64,000 nucleotides of DNA from Lasiodiplodia sp. COLG20 (taxonomy: Eukaryota > Ascomycota > Dothideomycetes > Botryosphaeriales > Botryosphaeriaceae), in contig VNWV01000001.1 of the NCBI GenBank assembly GCA_009801085.1, positions 6,200,001 through 6,264,000 of the forward strand. The letters are read 5' to 3'. Below are positions 1 to 11,556 of this stretch, one piece after another; position 1 is the stretch's first letter, and each line of letters opens with the position of its first letter. The translations under genes and the position numbers were made by a program. The notes beneath the pieces were generated by a model. The model did not search any database and was not told where the DNA came from. It worked only from the letters and a program-made list of their open reading frames with translations.

Positions 1-768
1 GCGTCCCCCTAATATGAGCTGAGCCTACAGCTTGTTTTTCACGGCCGAATTAATGTGATGTCTGATAGTGAGGAGGGCGAATCGTGCGAAATCCATCTCG
101 TTGGGCTTCTGTTGCTGTGCCACGTGGGAGATAAAGGGCGGAAAGACGGTCCTGAAGGCAGTAGCGCGAACGCAGGGTGCCTTACCTTGTGTTTCAGTAG
201 TACTGAAGTCCTCATTGTCTGGGGTGTAATGCGTCTTTCTGCGTCTGGAAATGTCTCGTACCTGCTTCTGAAACATCATGTACATCATTCCTGCAGCAAG
301 ACATTAAGCAAATGCGGCCGTCAGCACCGAACGAATGCGGCCGCCCGGACCATTCCAAAAGTGGCGACTTTAACGTCCCCGCTCGCCTTTTACTTCATCT
401 GGTGAAATCCCAGATCCTTGTTGTCATGCGTAATGTGGGAAGTAGATGCGGCTACAAGGGAGAATGTTGCACAGAATGGAGTCAATACAAGAGCGATATC
501 TCTGGGTCATATCTGCTCTATTGTGTTTACGAAACGGTCTCTCTCGTCCTCTGAAGCGGATAATTCTCCCCATTACCATTAATATCAGTGTCGATTCCAA
601 GACAGACTCACGCCAGATACATGCTGCATTAGTGCGATGATAGTGTGGTACATCAGCAACACCGTCCAGTATCTCCACTTGACCAATTCAACCGAAAACA
701 AAACGAGGGGCAAGACCTGTCTTTACCCGCCTTTGTACAACCCTTGCTGCAATTTTCTGGATGCTTGA
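1..768. other. Intergenic flank, no gene seen
   Basis: This stretch lies downstream of the aquaporin gene. The open frames in it are short, overlap on both strands and lack a coherent protein pattern or a good start context. I see no RNA gene or repeat here. Confidence 0.5.
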
Positions 769-1993
769 TTAGTGCGGTAGACCCAGATTCCCCTCTTCCG
801 CACCTGGGGCTTTGTTGTAAGTATCCTCGCCCAAGGAGTGATGAGAACGGTGGTCGGGGCTAGTGGAATATTCAGAAGTCGTCTGTCCTGCGATTGACTG
901 AAGACGAGAGCGGTTCAGGTGGCCGCCTGTAGAGGACGACGTTGGAAGTGCAATTGTTGGGGCATGTGGGGTAATGCAAGCCTCGGTGGTTCCGTCGTAG
1001 CCGGAGGAATGGTGGCCTCGGCGTCCGGCACCAGGGTCCTCGTCCGGGTAGAAAACTTCGGCATCTGGCTTGTTAAAGTCGGCTCCTGGATTGGCCGTCT
1101 CGTACTCGAGTGCCTTGATCAGACGGTAAAGTGCGACAGCCAGGAGCGCGCCCAGCGCCGGGCCGACCCAGTATATCCAGTGGTAGCCATTGAAAGTGTG
1201 CAGAATGACGTCTGGGCCGAACGACCGCGCGGGATTGAGGCTTCCGCCAGTGAAATAGACGCCTGAAACAATTAGCACCCACTCAATACGTAGGCCATGG
1301 CGTGAGGCTCATACCTGCGAGTTCTGCGATGAAAAGGCACAGGCCAATGCCGACCGGGGCGAGGAAGGTGCCCTTGTGCTTCTCAGCAGCCAGCATAAAG
1401 ATGGTGAAAATGAGCTGGGCGGTGAGAAACATCTCAATGAAAAGGCCGCGGACAATTGAGGTATCAGGGCCCAGGGTGGTGCGGACGTTGAGAGGCCCTG
1501 GGAAGAGACACGAGACGATGCCAGCAGCAGCAATGGCGCCAATCATCTGTGTGAGAATGATCAGGAAGCCCCTGGCCCATCCAACGGCTCCGATCAGGCA
1601 GAGTCCGAGGGTGACCTTGAGGAGGGATCAGCAGCATACGGCGAAGTGGAAGAGAGCACTCACTGCAGGATTGAACACTCCTCCCGATATACGGAAGAAA
1701 ACCCAGACGTTGACGGCTAGAGAAAAGCCAAAGGCCAGGCTGATGTAAAGGAGGACAGCCATATTCGGACTCTGGCTGCCAGGAGCAGTGTTGGCGACCT
1801 GCGTTGCAGCGAAGGCGAAGAACAGGAAGAGAAAGGTGCCAGTGAACTCGCCCAGCATGGCAATGATGTGGTTGCGGATGGCGGGCGGCAGCCAGCTGAG
1901 GCCGTGCACGCGGCGCGGCGGAGGCCGTTCGCTGGTCTTGACCCTCATGCCGGGCAAAACGATAGGGTTGTCGGCAGGCCTGTTGATATTCAT
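769..1993 (-). CDS. Aquaporin (MIP family water/solute channel)
   Basis: A membrane channel of the major intrinsic protein family, expected in the plasma membrane or an internal membrane and passing water or small neutral solutes. The model is complement(join(769..1262,1315..1615,1664..1993)), about 374 residues. The two hallmark NPA boxes are present: GGVFNPA at about residues 104-110 and [12 protein letters not shown] at about 216-227, with hydrophobic helices around them. The introns are 48 and 52 bp with GT-AG ends, and the first falls directly after the first NPA. I chose the start at 1993 (MNINRPADN); an in-frame ATG at 2014 would add seven residues. The roughly 120-residue C-terminal tail after the last helix is polar and probably cytosolic. 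Two strict NPA boxes favour an orthodox aquaporin over an aquaglyceroporin, but substrate is not proven. Confidence 0.93.
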
Positions 1994-2921
1994 GGCGGCT
2001 GGGGTTCTGCGCAAGCAGAGGCCGGAGAGCTAGATAAAAGGTGTCGGATCCCACGAGAGACGCGTCCGTATTCCCAAACGGCAGACGCGAGCAGCAGTCG
2101 ACTCAGGCGATAGGATGCACAGGGCTGAAAGAAAAACCGTAAAGGGAGGCGTAGGTGATTCACAGGTAGCAATGGTACAAGGAGCGTGGAGGGCAGAGCA
2201 GGGAGAGAGAGCGGCGTGGTGGATTAGCTATGTCTACGTGTCGGCGCTGCGAGGCAGGCGCCATTGCTTGCGCAGGCAGGCAGGCGCGCGACGAGGAGTC
2301 GCTGCCGCGGGGAGTCGCGGTGGTGATAGTGTTCGGTGGTTGGGGGAGGGGCGCCGGAGCCAGGGCGGGGGCGGTCGAGCCCCCCGAAGGCTTGGCCCGA
2401 CGTTCACGGGCGGGCGGGCGATCAGCTTCAGGCGCTCTGTGCCCCCGGCTCCGCGGCTGCAAGCATGTGCGCGATGATGACATGGGAATGCGCAACGAGC
2501 GGCATTTTAGCTGTGGCGCGGCGCTTATTCGTGCAGTCATGTGCTGCTCTGTGTCGCATGCAGCGGCGGCGTGGGCTCAGCTGCGGCGGTGCGCGCTGCC
2601 CGACGCCCGCCTGCATCTGCTCTGCATCACCGCGACGCCAGACGCCAGCCTGCGAACCCCTGCCTTGTCTCGTCTTGTCGCGCCCTCGTCGCCTGCTGCT
2701 CAGAACCTCCCGCTCGGTGCTTCTCGTCACTGACCCACGTCGCCTACCGCGACGCCCCGCTCGGCCCTGCCCCGATTGACGAGCCGTTCGGCCCTTTCTC
2801 CGCCTCCATAACACCTGAGATTCCCCAGATGCTCACCCGACACTAAGCTCCAGCTTCCACCCAGCGGTCCTGTATATCGCTGCGGCGGGCTAACGCCTGT
2901 CGCCACAACCACCAGCCCCCA

Positions 2922-5695
2922 ATGCGCCCGCTCCGCCTGCTGCTGTCGCTGTCCTCGTGCGTCCTCGCCGTTACCCTCATCCTCTACATCGCCATACCCG
3001 CCCGCGACGCCCATGTTTCCTCGAGCCCGCCCAAGAAGAGCAAGCTGAGCGCTCTCTTCTCCCTCTCCGCCCCCGCTCTGTTTCCGCCTTCGGCCATCAT
3101 CAGCTTGACCGACGACAACTCCACCTTCTTCCTCGCCAGACCTGCTGCGTTTGGCCCTCCGCTGCCGTCCAAGGGCCTCAGCGGTCAACTCTGGACCGGC
3201 AGCGGCTTTGGTGGTGACACCTTGACCCATGGCGGTCTCGCTGCAGGCGTCGATGGTGAGCTTGGCTGCAGTGACGTACCAGGCTGGGATGAGAGGCGGG
3301 GCAGGCTAGCCTCCGTTTCGCTCTTCGACAAGGCTTCGCGGACTGCTAAAGACGCAGACGGCTCTAAGCAGGATCGTCCCCGACGCGGCCTCTTTGGTGG
3401 GAAATCACGTTCCCAACCCGTCCCTAAGCCTGGAGCGAAGCCGCTCGACGATGACGGCACTGACGACCATTTCCACCGTGTTCTGACCCACAAATCCAAC
3501 GCCCCGTCCTCGGGCAAGGCTGTCTCCGAAACCAGCGACCACGCAGATATCCAGTCACTGCAAGAGAGCGCTGAGATCGCCGGCAAAGTTGTTTTGCTTC
3601 GCCGCGGCGGCTGCGGTTTCCTGGAGAAGGTCAAGTGGGCTCAGCGGAGAGGTGGGGTTGCCGTCATTGTGGGCGACGATATCCGTGGTGGCCCTCTGGT
3701 CACAATGTACGCGCGAGGCGACACTTCCAACATTACGATACCCGCTTTGTTCACTTCCCACACTACCGCTCATCTACTATCTTCGCTCGTGCCCTCGGGG
3801 GGCCTTATTGAGAACTTACCTGCCGAGGATTCACTCAAGCTTGGTCTCGGGAAGGCAAGCAAGCCTTCAAAGAGTCCAGCCAGCGGTCCAACATTTACTT
3901 CCACTTCACCAGCTTTTCAGAAGACAGCAGGACGGATTGCATCCAAGAATTTAGCCAAAGACGCGCAATCCCCGAATGGAAAAGTTCGGAGTGGTGCGAC
4001 CACGCGAGAGAAGCACGGCTGGATCCGCTCGCTTCTTGCCATTTTCGGCACTGGCTCACGGAAAGAGTCAACTGTGGAAGAAAGTAGAAGACCTCCTAGC
4101 AGTGGGAACATCGATTGGATCCTTGTGGAAGATTGGGAAGACGAAGCGCCGACGAAAGCGAAAACTGCAACCTCTGCCGTACAGAAGACTAGCTCGACGT
4201 CCTTAGCAACACCTGCGGAGTCTTCTGACGATTTTGTCATTGGAGTGCAAGACTGGAGGGATCCCGACCTGCTCCCCCCAAAGACCGAGCTTTTGGCGAA
4301 CGAGAATCCAAGTACGCAATCGACCGCAAAGCAGTCTTCTGGTGCCACATCCTTGGCTGGCGGCAATGCACTCCCCGGAAGCGGAGAGTATGCCGAGCTT
4401 AGCTCTGCTAACGCAAAGTCTAAAGCTGCTTCTTCGGACAGGAATTCGGCGGCAAAGGAAAGGGAGCAGGATAAGCACGCTGGATGGTTTAGCAACATGC
4501 CATGGAATAAGCAGTCGGACGCAAAAGCAAAGGCTTCCATACAAGCATCTCCCGCATCGTCTGTCAAGCCAAACGTCAGCTTGAAGAGCACTCCAACGTC
4601 CACAGAAATTGTCGCTCAGAGCAATCTCCCTGGCGCTCAACCTGGTTCTGACAGACATGAAGGTCTTTGGGTGACTCTGACGCCTACAAGCATGTCAAAC
4701 AGTCCCTTTTTTGACACTCTGCTTGTGCTTGTTGTCAGCCCCTTGGTCACTCTGACAGTGGTGTATGCTCTTCTCCTCCTGAGGTCTCGGATCCGGCGGC
4801 GTCGCTGGCGGGCTCCGAAGTCTGTTGTTGAGAGACTGCCAGTCCGCACATATCAGACGCTAAGTTCCGGCGATAGTTCGTCATCAACTAGCCCTATTGC
4901 TACACCCGCGGCAGGGAGCCCACGGACACCACTGCTGCAATCATCGAGTTCGTCTCACGCCAATACTTCGCGAAGTCGGCCAAGGAGTAGAACGGCTGGT
5001 GACGTTACTTCGCACAGCGTTGGCCGCTCGGCCAGCCCTAAAGAAAAGGCTGAGACAGGTCTCGCAGCATGGCGCCGCAAGTATGGAGGTCGTCAAAAGG
5101 AGTGTGTCGTCTGCCTCGAAGAATATGTGGATGGTGTGAGCAGAGTAATGAGCCTTCCTTGCGGCCACGAGTTTCACGCAGAGTGCATGTGGGTTCTCAG
5201 GTCTCTTAACTCATCATCCAGATCAACACTGACATTAATAGAACTCCTTGGCTGACGACGCGGCGACGCACGTGCCCGATATGCAAGGGCGACGTCGTCC
5301 GCAACCTCGCATCCTCATCTCAACCTCATGCATCGAGTTCGTATTCTTCCCCAAGCTCACGCTCTCCCCCTCCCTTCCACGGCTCAGCACGCCCTACATT
5401 TGGCACGCGCCAACTATCCGATGACGAAGAAGACGACTTCCAAGACGAGACTGCGCAGACACGGAATGACTCCCCTTCCGCTGCACGCCCGATCAGCATC
5501 TCCAGCATGGAAAGCATTGGAGAACATGACCTTGAGGGCGGAGATCGTGATGCTCAAGACAGTGGCGTGATGTCATGGGCTCGGGATGGATTGCACGAGC
5601 TGCAGTCCTGGGCCGGCAGTTTCTGGGGCAATCGCAACGGACGAGGAAGAAGTGCGGAAAGATTTGGTGACGAAGAATTCGACCGGAGCCGATAA
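2922..5695 (+). CDS. PA-TM-RING E3 ubiquitin ligase, membrane bound
   Basis: A predicted transmembrane RING-H2 ubiquitin ligase. The model is join(2922..5188,5242..5695), 906 residues, with a 53 bp intron inside the RING; splicing joins HAEC to ITPWL and restores the zinc ligands. Order of parts: N-terminal signal anchor (about residues 3-27), a protease-associated (PA)-like lumenal domain (about 210-290, with KVVLLRRGGCGFLEKV), a long Ser/Thr-rich disordered stretch, a single membrane helix (about 595-620), and a RING (from about 728: CVVCLEEY, CGHEFHAEC, then CPIC in exon 2). This order is that of the PA-TM-RING family, which acts on membrane cargo in endosomal or Golgi compartments. The tail after the RING is acidic and serine-rich. 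It is transcribed away from the aquaporin across about 0.9 kb of GC-rich DNA. The substrate is unknown. Confidence 0.88.
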
Positions 5696-6551
5696 GTGTA
5701 TGTCACGATTGCAGTATCTCTTGTTGCTCAAGACCAGGTACAGTCACGAAAGAGGAAGACGGAACAGGCGAAGTCATGATGGAACAGGGCAAAATGTAAC
5801 AGTCCTGGCGGCTCTCTGCTCATATTTTTTTGGACATTTGTTTTGGCGTCCCGTGTCTACATCGGAACGCATATCTACTGGCCCGCTGTCGTGCTCGAGC
5901 TGTAGCTTGAGAATTGGACGGATTTCGATGGCGGGATGCTTGGGTCTTCTTTCAGAGGCATCCCCATTTTCGAGCTTTCCTTACCTTTGTTGACGTTTTC
6001 TTGTTGAGTGCCTGCGTTGGATTTTTTAGCATGGCGGCGGCCGGGAAATCTTATGGGCACTAAAACAGTGCGTTGTTCAAGAGTCTTATCCTATTCCCAG
6101 GGTCAGTTCGCCAAGTATCGCAATGCAATGGAGCGAGCCGAAGCTCTAGTTTAGAGGCATGTACCAAAGTCTCTGACAGGCGTTTCAAGTCTATATCTGC
6201 AATGCCCCTCTGTTGCATCATTCCACAACCAACCTTATGAGTTCTTGAGCAAATCAGTGCGGCATAAGTTGAGCCTATCATAGATCCATTATCGGGCGGC
6301 TCGCTTGGTAAACGTCCGCAGTATGGTGACGGTCTAATGCAGCTGGTCAAACTCCAATCGCCTACCGCCATGCGATCTAACACTGAAAATGTGCAAAGCT
6401 GTTCACTGAGACAGGTACGGGCAGAAGTGTTATCGGCGAAGTTCCGGCTGCAGGGTCCTCGCTACCGGCACTCATTCACGAACCCTTTGCGGGTATAACT
6501 ACCTTCTTCTAAGACAATCCAGCGCAAACGTCGACATCGACTGAAACACAG
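5696..6551. other. Intergenic, no gene seen
   Basis: Between two plus-strand genes. It contains only short overlapping open frames without domain features, and no repeat of the families found elsewhere in the window. Confidence 0.5.
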
Positions 6552-7130
6552 ATGTCCTTCCTCGCCCGTGACAAAGCGGCCTCAACTTCAACCTCACTCT
6601 CGCACATAGCCTCAGACAACATGAACGGCTTTATCCCTCTCACGATGAGCCCCAGCGACAGTGCTACGGCCAAACTCTCCGGCACCTGTGGCTGCACTGC
6701 CGCCAGCGACATCCGAAGCAACAGCGACAACGGCAGCTCCGTCCAGAACAGCCACAGAGCTACCCAGACCATCAGCAATGGTACCAGCAACCACAGCGCC
6801 ACGCAGACCAACGGCCACATCTCGGACATGGTGTCCCGCTTCCACTCAAGCGCCCTGGCCGCCTACGAGCCCATCGCCGACAACAGCCACGTCAGTTCCG
6901 GGGGCATGCATGGTCTCTGGGCCAAGCCGATCACGGCCGAGAGCCTGACCGCCGAGCTGGAAGAGGAGAGGCGCAAGCGCCGTGAGGCAGAGCAGACGGT
7001 CCGAGGACTTTGGGAGGAGCTCATCGAGAGCAAGGTGGAGGCCAGCCAAGCCAAGAAGGAGCTGTTCAAGGCGCAGATGGCCCTGTCAGACTACGACAAG
7101 AAGGACTCAACGACTCAGGAGGATGCTTGA
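6552..7130 (+). CDS. Hypothetical coiled-coil protein, 192 aa
   Basis: Single open frame from an ATG in good context (ACAGATGTCC). I do not recognise the family. The first 125 residues are rich in Ser, Thr, Ala and Asn and look disordered. Residues from about 130 to 185 are strongly charged and heptad-like (ELEEERRKRREAEQ, then KVEASQAKKELFKAQ), which predicts a coiled coil and possible dimerisation. No signal peptide or membrane segment is visible. It is the first of several small plus-strand genes, each rich in coiled coil or low complexity, between 6.5 and 11.3 kb. Confidence 0.6.
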   Translation: MSFLARDKAASTSTSLSHIASDNMNGFIPLTMSPSDSATAKLSGTCGCTAASDIRSNSDNGSSVQNSHRATQTISNGTSNHSATQTNGHISDMVSRFHSSALAAYEPIADNSHVSSGGMHGLWAKPITAESLTAELEEERRKRREAEQTVRGLWEELIESKVEASQAKKELFKAQMALSDYDKKDSTTQEDA

Positions 7131-7352
7131 TGGGCTAGATGCCTGCGCTCTAGCGGGATGGCGGGAGCTGGACGTATACTATAAAAGATGGTTTCGGTAT
7201 TAGATGATGAGGGATGTGGACTTCTTTACGGCATTTGGGCGTCAAGGGCTGGACGGCATGATACCACGATAGATTGCTACTGCAGTTTCCATCTCTGGAG
7301 ATACAATCAAGTTTTCTTGGGACTGGCGTGTATTGTTTTTTGCCCATGTCAT

Positions 7353-7433
7353 GGGTATTTTAAATCATCGTCTGAACGTGAATGTAAATTGCCAATTCCA
7401 CACTTACATCCGGATAGCCGCCTACAAACGTGT
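7353..7433. repeat. Decayed 81-bp foldback element
   Basis: Degraded member of the GGGTAGTTGAAG foldback family. The left end reads GGGTATTTTAAATCATCGTC and the right half keeps ACATCCGGATAGC, but the right terminus is lost. The flank TTTTTTGCCCATGTCAT matches the flank of the cleaner copies at 23312, 42276 and 48109. It begins about 220 bp after the stop of the 192-residue gene. Confidence 0.6.
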
Positions 7434-7661
7434 TCGTATCCCGGTGTAAAGCAAGCATTGCCTCGGACTCTGCTGCCACCCATCCACCGTTTGCTTCCCA
7501 TCAAAAGTGCTGCAGTCGATGGAGAAGGCGCGCGGGGCGAAGTGACTGCCTTTCTGGGCCGCCGCACCCGCTGTCTTAGCGGCAACTAACTCCTCGCACC
7601 GTTCAGATACCCAACCTTATCAACTACTCTGGCCCTTCGACGATCCTGCATCACCCTCGCA

Positions 7662-8816
7662 ATGACTCGCAGTGACGCAGGAAGCGCTCATCGCAGGCAG
7701 CGTGCGACACCGTTGCAGCGTCATCAGCAGCACGACCGCCGCCAGCGCACCTCTCTATCATCCACACTACCTTACAGGCCCGCTCAACGTGTTGCCGACA
7801 CGAAACGTCCGTCTTCCGCTCTCGCCCGCCGCTCACCCGAGCGCAATGGCTCCTCTGAGCGGCGCCGCGACGACGGTCGAATCCAAGAGCACGGAGGCCG
7901 TCGCGAGCTTTTCGATGACCGTGGCCAGCGCCTCTTCAAGCAAGAGCCCGGTGAGCAAGATCTGCCGCGCGGCAGCTTCCTTCAGCAGCAGCAGCAACAG
8001 TCGCAGCAGAATCCGCAGGCCCGCGCCCAGCAGCTGGCGGGCTACGAGCGGGAGCGGCGCCGTGAAGACGAGCGGCGCCTCTCTACCGGTCCTCGCGAAC
8101 TCATCTCCACGCGCAAGAATATCCCGATGCAACTCGCTGGATCGACTGAGCAACTGACGCGCGCATTCATCCACGAGGAGAATCGTGCTGTTGAGTTGAC
8201 TCGCCTCAACGCCGTCGTCGTGCAGCGTAACACCACCATTGCTGAGGCTAACCGCCAGATCGAGCGTCAGCAGGAGGAGATATCCCGTCTCAAGTCGACT
8301 ATCGCTAGCCGCCTCGATAGGCCCATCTCCTTTGAGCGCCAAAACGTGTTGGCGCAGAAGAATGAGGAGCTCGAGAAGATGCATCAAGCATTGGGAAGTA
8401 GGACTGAAATGGCGGCTGCGCTGCACGACATCTGCAGCCGCCAGCAGGAATTCCTCCGCGCAATCGGCGGTGGTATCTACGCCGCCGATGATGGACGGAG
8501 GCTGCAGTTCAATGCGTGGATCAATGGTAGCGAGCTCTACCTGGCCCACGTGAAGAGCCAAGTTGCATTCGAGACGAACTGGGAGGATATTCTCCGGAGG
8601 GCCAATGCAGTAGCTATCAAAGAGATCGGAAAGGCTGCCCAAACTGCTGCTCAGCAAGTCCTTCAGCACGTAGCTCAGCCGAGTGGCCTCCAGGTTGTCC
8701 ACCAATCCGGCACCCAGCATACGCAGCATGAAGTCCAGCAGGCAGTCGAGCAGCTTATCCAGGAGACTACCGAGGATCTTGACAGAAAGTCAAAGGGCTC
8801 GGGCTCTCTTGGATGA
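7662..8816 (+). CDS. Hypothetical Gln/Arg-rich coiled-coil protein, 384 aa
   Basis: One uninterrupted frame with ATG in the context GCAATGAC. Family not recognised. The first 150 residues are basic and Gln/Arg-rich with a poly-Gln tract (about residues 108-114), probably disordered. Residues of about 175-245 form a long predicted coiled coil (RQIERQQEEISRLKSTIASR, then QKNEELEKMHQAL). The region of about 255-320 is more globular, with several tryptophans and aromatics (AWINGSELYLAHV), and the C-terminus is again Gln-rich. No membrane segment. The composition suggests a structural or scaffold role, but no function can be assigned from sequence alone. Confidence 0.65.
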   Translation: MTRSDAGSAHRRQRATPLQRHQQHDRRQRTSLSSTLPYRPAQRVADTKRPSSALARRSPERNGSSERRRDDGRIQEHGGRRELFDDRGQRLFKQEPGEQDLPRGSFLQQQQQQSQQNPQARAQQLAGYERERRREDERRLSTGPRELISTRKNIPMQLAGSTEQLTRAFIHEENRAVELTRLNAVVVQRNTTIAEANRQIERQQEEISRLKSTIASRLDRPISFERQNVLAQKNEELEKMHQALGSRTEMAAALHDICSRQQEFLRAIGGGIYAADDGRRLQFNAWINGSELYLAHVKSQVAFETNWEDILRRANAVAIKEIGKAAQTAAQQVLQHVAQPSGLQVVHQSGTQHTQHEVQQAVEQLIQETTEDLDRKSKGSGSLG

Positions 8817-8914
8817 AGGCGCTCACGAGCTTGCACAAGCAGTGCACTCCGCAGTGTCATGACTAGAGGTCTGCGAGCCTAGGCTTGGATCGAGAACCAT
8901 TCGAAAAGATAGCA

Positions 8915-9151
8915 ATGGAGGTAAGCATTCATTGAAGGTAATTTTTTTGCTCATACTAATTCGGCATTTAGTGTCACTGCAAGAAGGTTATTAGCAAGGA
9001 AGAACAGCCTCTGGGAGTAGTGAGTCTCCTTTATGAGTAGCTAAGAGATAGAGATGATAATGCAACAAATTTCTACTCGTCCGTTCTGCGATGATTTCAG
9101 AGTAGTGCCTGCAAATTTCTCCCACGACGTGAATCTACGAAGACTGTGTGA
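8915..9151 (+). CDS. Possible three-exon micro-ORF (34 aa)
   Basis: Tentative. Two good fungal introns can be drawn: 8921..8971 (GTAAGC, branch ACTAAT, TTTAG) and 9020..9100 (GTGAGT to TTTCAG). Joining 8915..8920, 8972..9019 and 9101..9151 gives a 34-codon frame beginning MECHCKK and ending in a stop. The introns are more convincing than the peptide. It may instead be the 3' part of a transcript I cannot trace upstream, or a spliced untranslated region of a neighbouring gene. Confidence 0.25.
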
Positions 9152-9439
9152 TGAAAGCTATATTCCCTGAAGAGTTAGGTTCTGGCATGGGTTGAAACAG
9201 TCTAAGTGCTACCTTGTTTCACTTCTGAGCACTTTCAGAACCCGAACAGGCAGGAGCGTCCTTTCCTTTCACAGTGTCTTAGTCGCATCCAAAGTCTTGA
9301 ACTGCGCATAAACAAAAGCCTCGAACGTCTGCTGCTCCTACAAGTCCACTTCTTACTCCACATCACAACCAAGCAGGAAGCAGTAAGCACGACACCACAA
9401 CAGCCGACTGCTCCTTCATTCTTTCCTAGCTTTAATAAG

Positions 9440-10188
9440 ATGGATTCAGTACCTCTAGCAACCGTTGCCAGTGCGAAACAAGGTGAGCCTACAGTCATGA
9501 ATCTTCTTTCCATCAGCTAAGCCTCTGACAGTATTCTTTCCAGATCTCACTGGCGAGAAGAACCTCACAGACAAACCAATCAAACGCAGTCTGGACTTTG
9601 GCACCGCTAAAAAACGAAAGGCATGTCGGCTTCTTGGGTCCGCGTGGACAGATGCTCACTTCTATCCAGGCTTCTGTAGACAGTGAGGGTCTCCTCACAT
9701 ACATTCGACAGAACGAGAAGAAATGCGTAGAATCCGAAAGGCGAATCAACAAGGCACTCCTAGAGGATTGGAAGCAGAAGGAAGATGCGAGCTTCCAGGA
9801 GAAAGCGCAGTTGAAGCTTGAGATTGCCCACCTACGCAGCAAGAACAAAGATCTGGAGACACGCAACAACGAACTGAAGAACAATGCTGGCGAGGACGAG
9901 GTACTGAAGAGGGAGATGCAAACTGACCTGTTTGTGCTTCACAAAGTCTCTTCTGAGCTGATGGAGCTCTCAGTGATATCTCCTCCCACGTGCTTGAAAG
10001 ATAATTGGAGGGCTGAGCAGTGGAAGGACCTCATGGGAAGGAACGAGGCAATTCTGCTGCGAATCAAGGATAAGCTCTCGCCAAACTTGCCCAATGGGCT
10101 GTCCTGGGAGAATGTGGCTGCATATGCTATGGAATCTCATATCAAAAACTCAGAGGAGGAGTCCACAGGTTCGGAATGCGAGGAATGA
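9440..10188 (+). CDS. Hypothetical coiled-coil protein with NLS-like patch, about 210 aa
   Basis: Best model join(9440..9482,9544..9624,9680..10188), 210 residues. The first intron (GTGAGC to TTCCAG, 61 bp) is clear. A second junction is needed because the frame after it differs from that of the long last exon; GTCGGC to TGTAG (55 bp) fits, but a nearby donor/acceptor pair would also work, so residues 40-45 are uncertain. The N-terminus has a basic patch (KPIKRSLDF, then KKRKA) resembling a nuclear signal. The middle (about 60-125) is a charged coiled coil. The C-terminal third contains WRAEQWKDLMGRNEAILLRI and ends in acidic residues. Family not recognised. Confidence 0.55.
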
Positions 10189-10854
10189 GGGACAGCTGAA
10201 ACTTCGCAGTACGAGAGTGGCTGCGCTTCTGGGTATTGTTGGATTCACACGACCCTGCACAAAGCTTACAGAATCAGGCGTTGGAAAAGAGCTCGCCTTT
10301 CAAGCTCTTTCTCGCTACCCGCCATCACCACTGCCAGGGTCAGCTACAAACTGGGCTTTACGGTCTACTCATGGTTCAAATTAAGTGAGTAGCTAAACAT
10401 GAGCAACTGAAGGCACTGCTCCATACCTAAGTAGATATGAAAAAGATTCTTGATTTTACATGTGACTAAAGTTTTCCTTTCTGATGCCAAGGAAAAGGTT
10501 ACTGTTTGATCATGACCGCGTCGTTCAATCGGGTCTAGATTTCGAAGCCAAGAGCACGAGTTGCGGAAGGGGTCTCAGTGATTACGGATTGTACCCTAAA
10601 AGATACAGAGTGCCAGCGTTGCTGAAATGACTTGGTTGTCTGGTTTAAAGTTCGTTACGCCGAGAAAGGGATGCTGTACCATGGTAAGAGAGTCTCTACC
10701 AGTCATACCAGGCCAACCGTCGTTAGGCAGATATTGGCATTTTGACTGCACACATCTGACTGCACTGAATAGTATCAAGCCTATAAGATAAGCGATTCAG
10801 CTCCGTTTTCTCTTGTTTCCAGTACCAACTCCAGCTCGACTTTGAACCTCGCAG

Positions 10855-11337
10855 ATGAGCAGCTCCTCTTTATCAATGTCTCACGAAATGGAACATCTCA
10901 CGCTCGAGGACCTTGTCCGCCAGGCAGTGAGTTCCGAACTCACACGCCTCATGTCCGAGACCACACCAGTTGCGACGAAATCAAACAAAAGCTGCCCCCA
11001 CTGTGGCAGTGGCCTCGGTGGCCAGTCGGAATCCTCTACAAACGACCTTATGGCCGATATGCGGCGCGACATCAAGTTCATCTCGGAGCGACTTTCAGCC
11101 ATCATGACGAAGGAAGCAGCCGAAGCCGATCGAATTCCGACGTCCAATGAGGATAATCCCATGGCCGCCACTTCCGAAATTCTGCATCGCGTTTCTACTA
11201 GTTGTTCGTCAATAGGGTCGTCAGGGAGTGATATCAATGAACTTGGTGGAGCCGGACAGTATCAAGCCAACCAGCTTGATGCCTCCGATGGTGTCGAGGA
11301 GCCGCCTCACTTTGATGAGTACGACCAATGTTGGTAG
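10855..11337 (+). CDS. Hypothetical protein with CPHCG motif, 160 aa
   Basis: Single exon, ATG in the context GCAGATGAGC. Family not recognised. Residues of about 11-40 form an amphipathic helix (EMEHLTLEDLVRQAVSSELT). A single CPHCGSGLGG motif at about residues 47-56 could be half of a zinc site, but no partner CxxC follows, so metal binding is doubtful. The rest is polar and acidic and ends with FDEYDQCW. No membrane segment. It is the last of the small plus-strand genes before the LRP1 gene, which is convergent to it. Confidence 0.55.
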   Translation: MSSSSLSMSHEMEHLTLEDLVRQAVSSELTRLMSETTPVATKSNKSCPHCGSGLGGQSESSTNDLMADMRRDIKFISERLSAIMTKEAAEADRIPTSNEDNPMAATSEILHRVSTSCSSIGSSGSDINELGGAGQYQANQLDASDGVEEPPHFDEYDQCW

Positions 11338-11556
11338 ATGGGCGGAGAGTAATATGGTATTTGAAACAGTTGAGCACATGTGTGTATTAGGATTTCTCAA
11401 GCGGGCAGTCTTCGGACGGTAGTTGTTCATATCGCCATGTTCAAATGAAATTTAAGAAACCCCCTCATGAAGGGGTGGTATACCGAGACTTTTCCCAGTT
11501 CCCACAACGCCGACGCGCCAAAGCCATGCAGAAAACAAGGTGATCTCCTGACGCGT

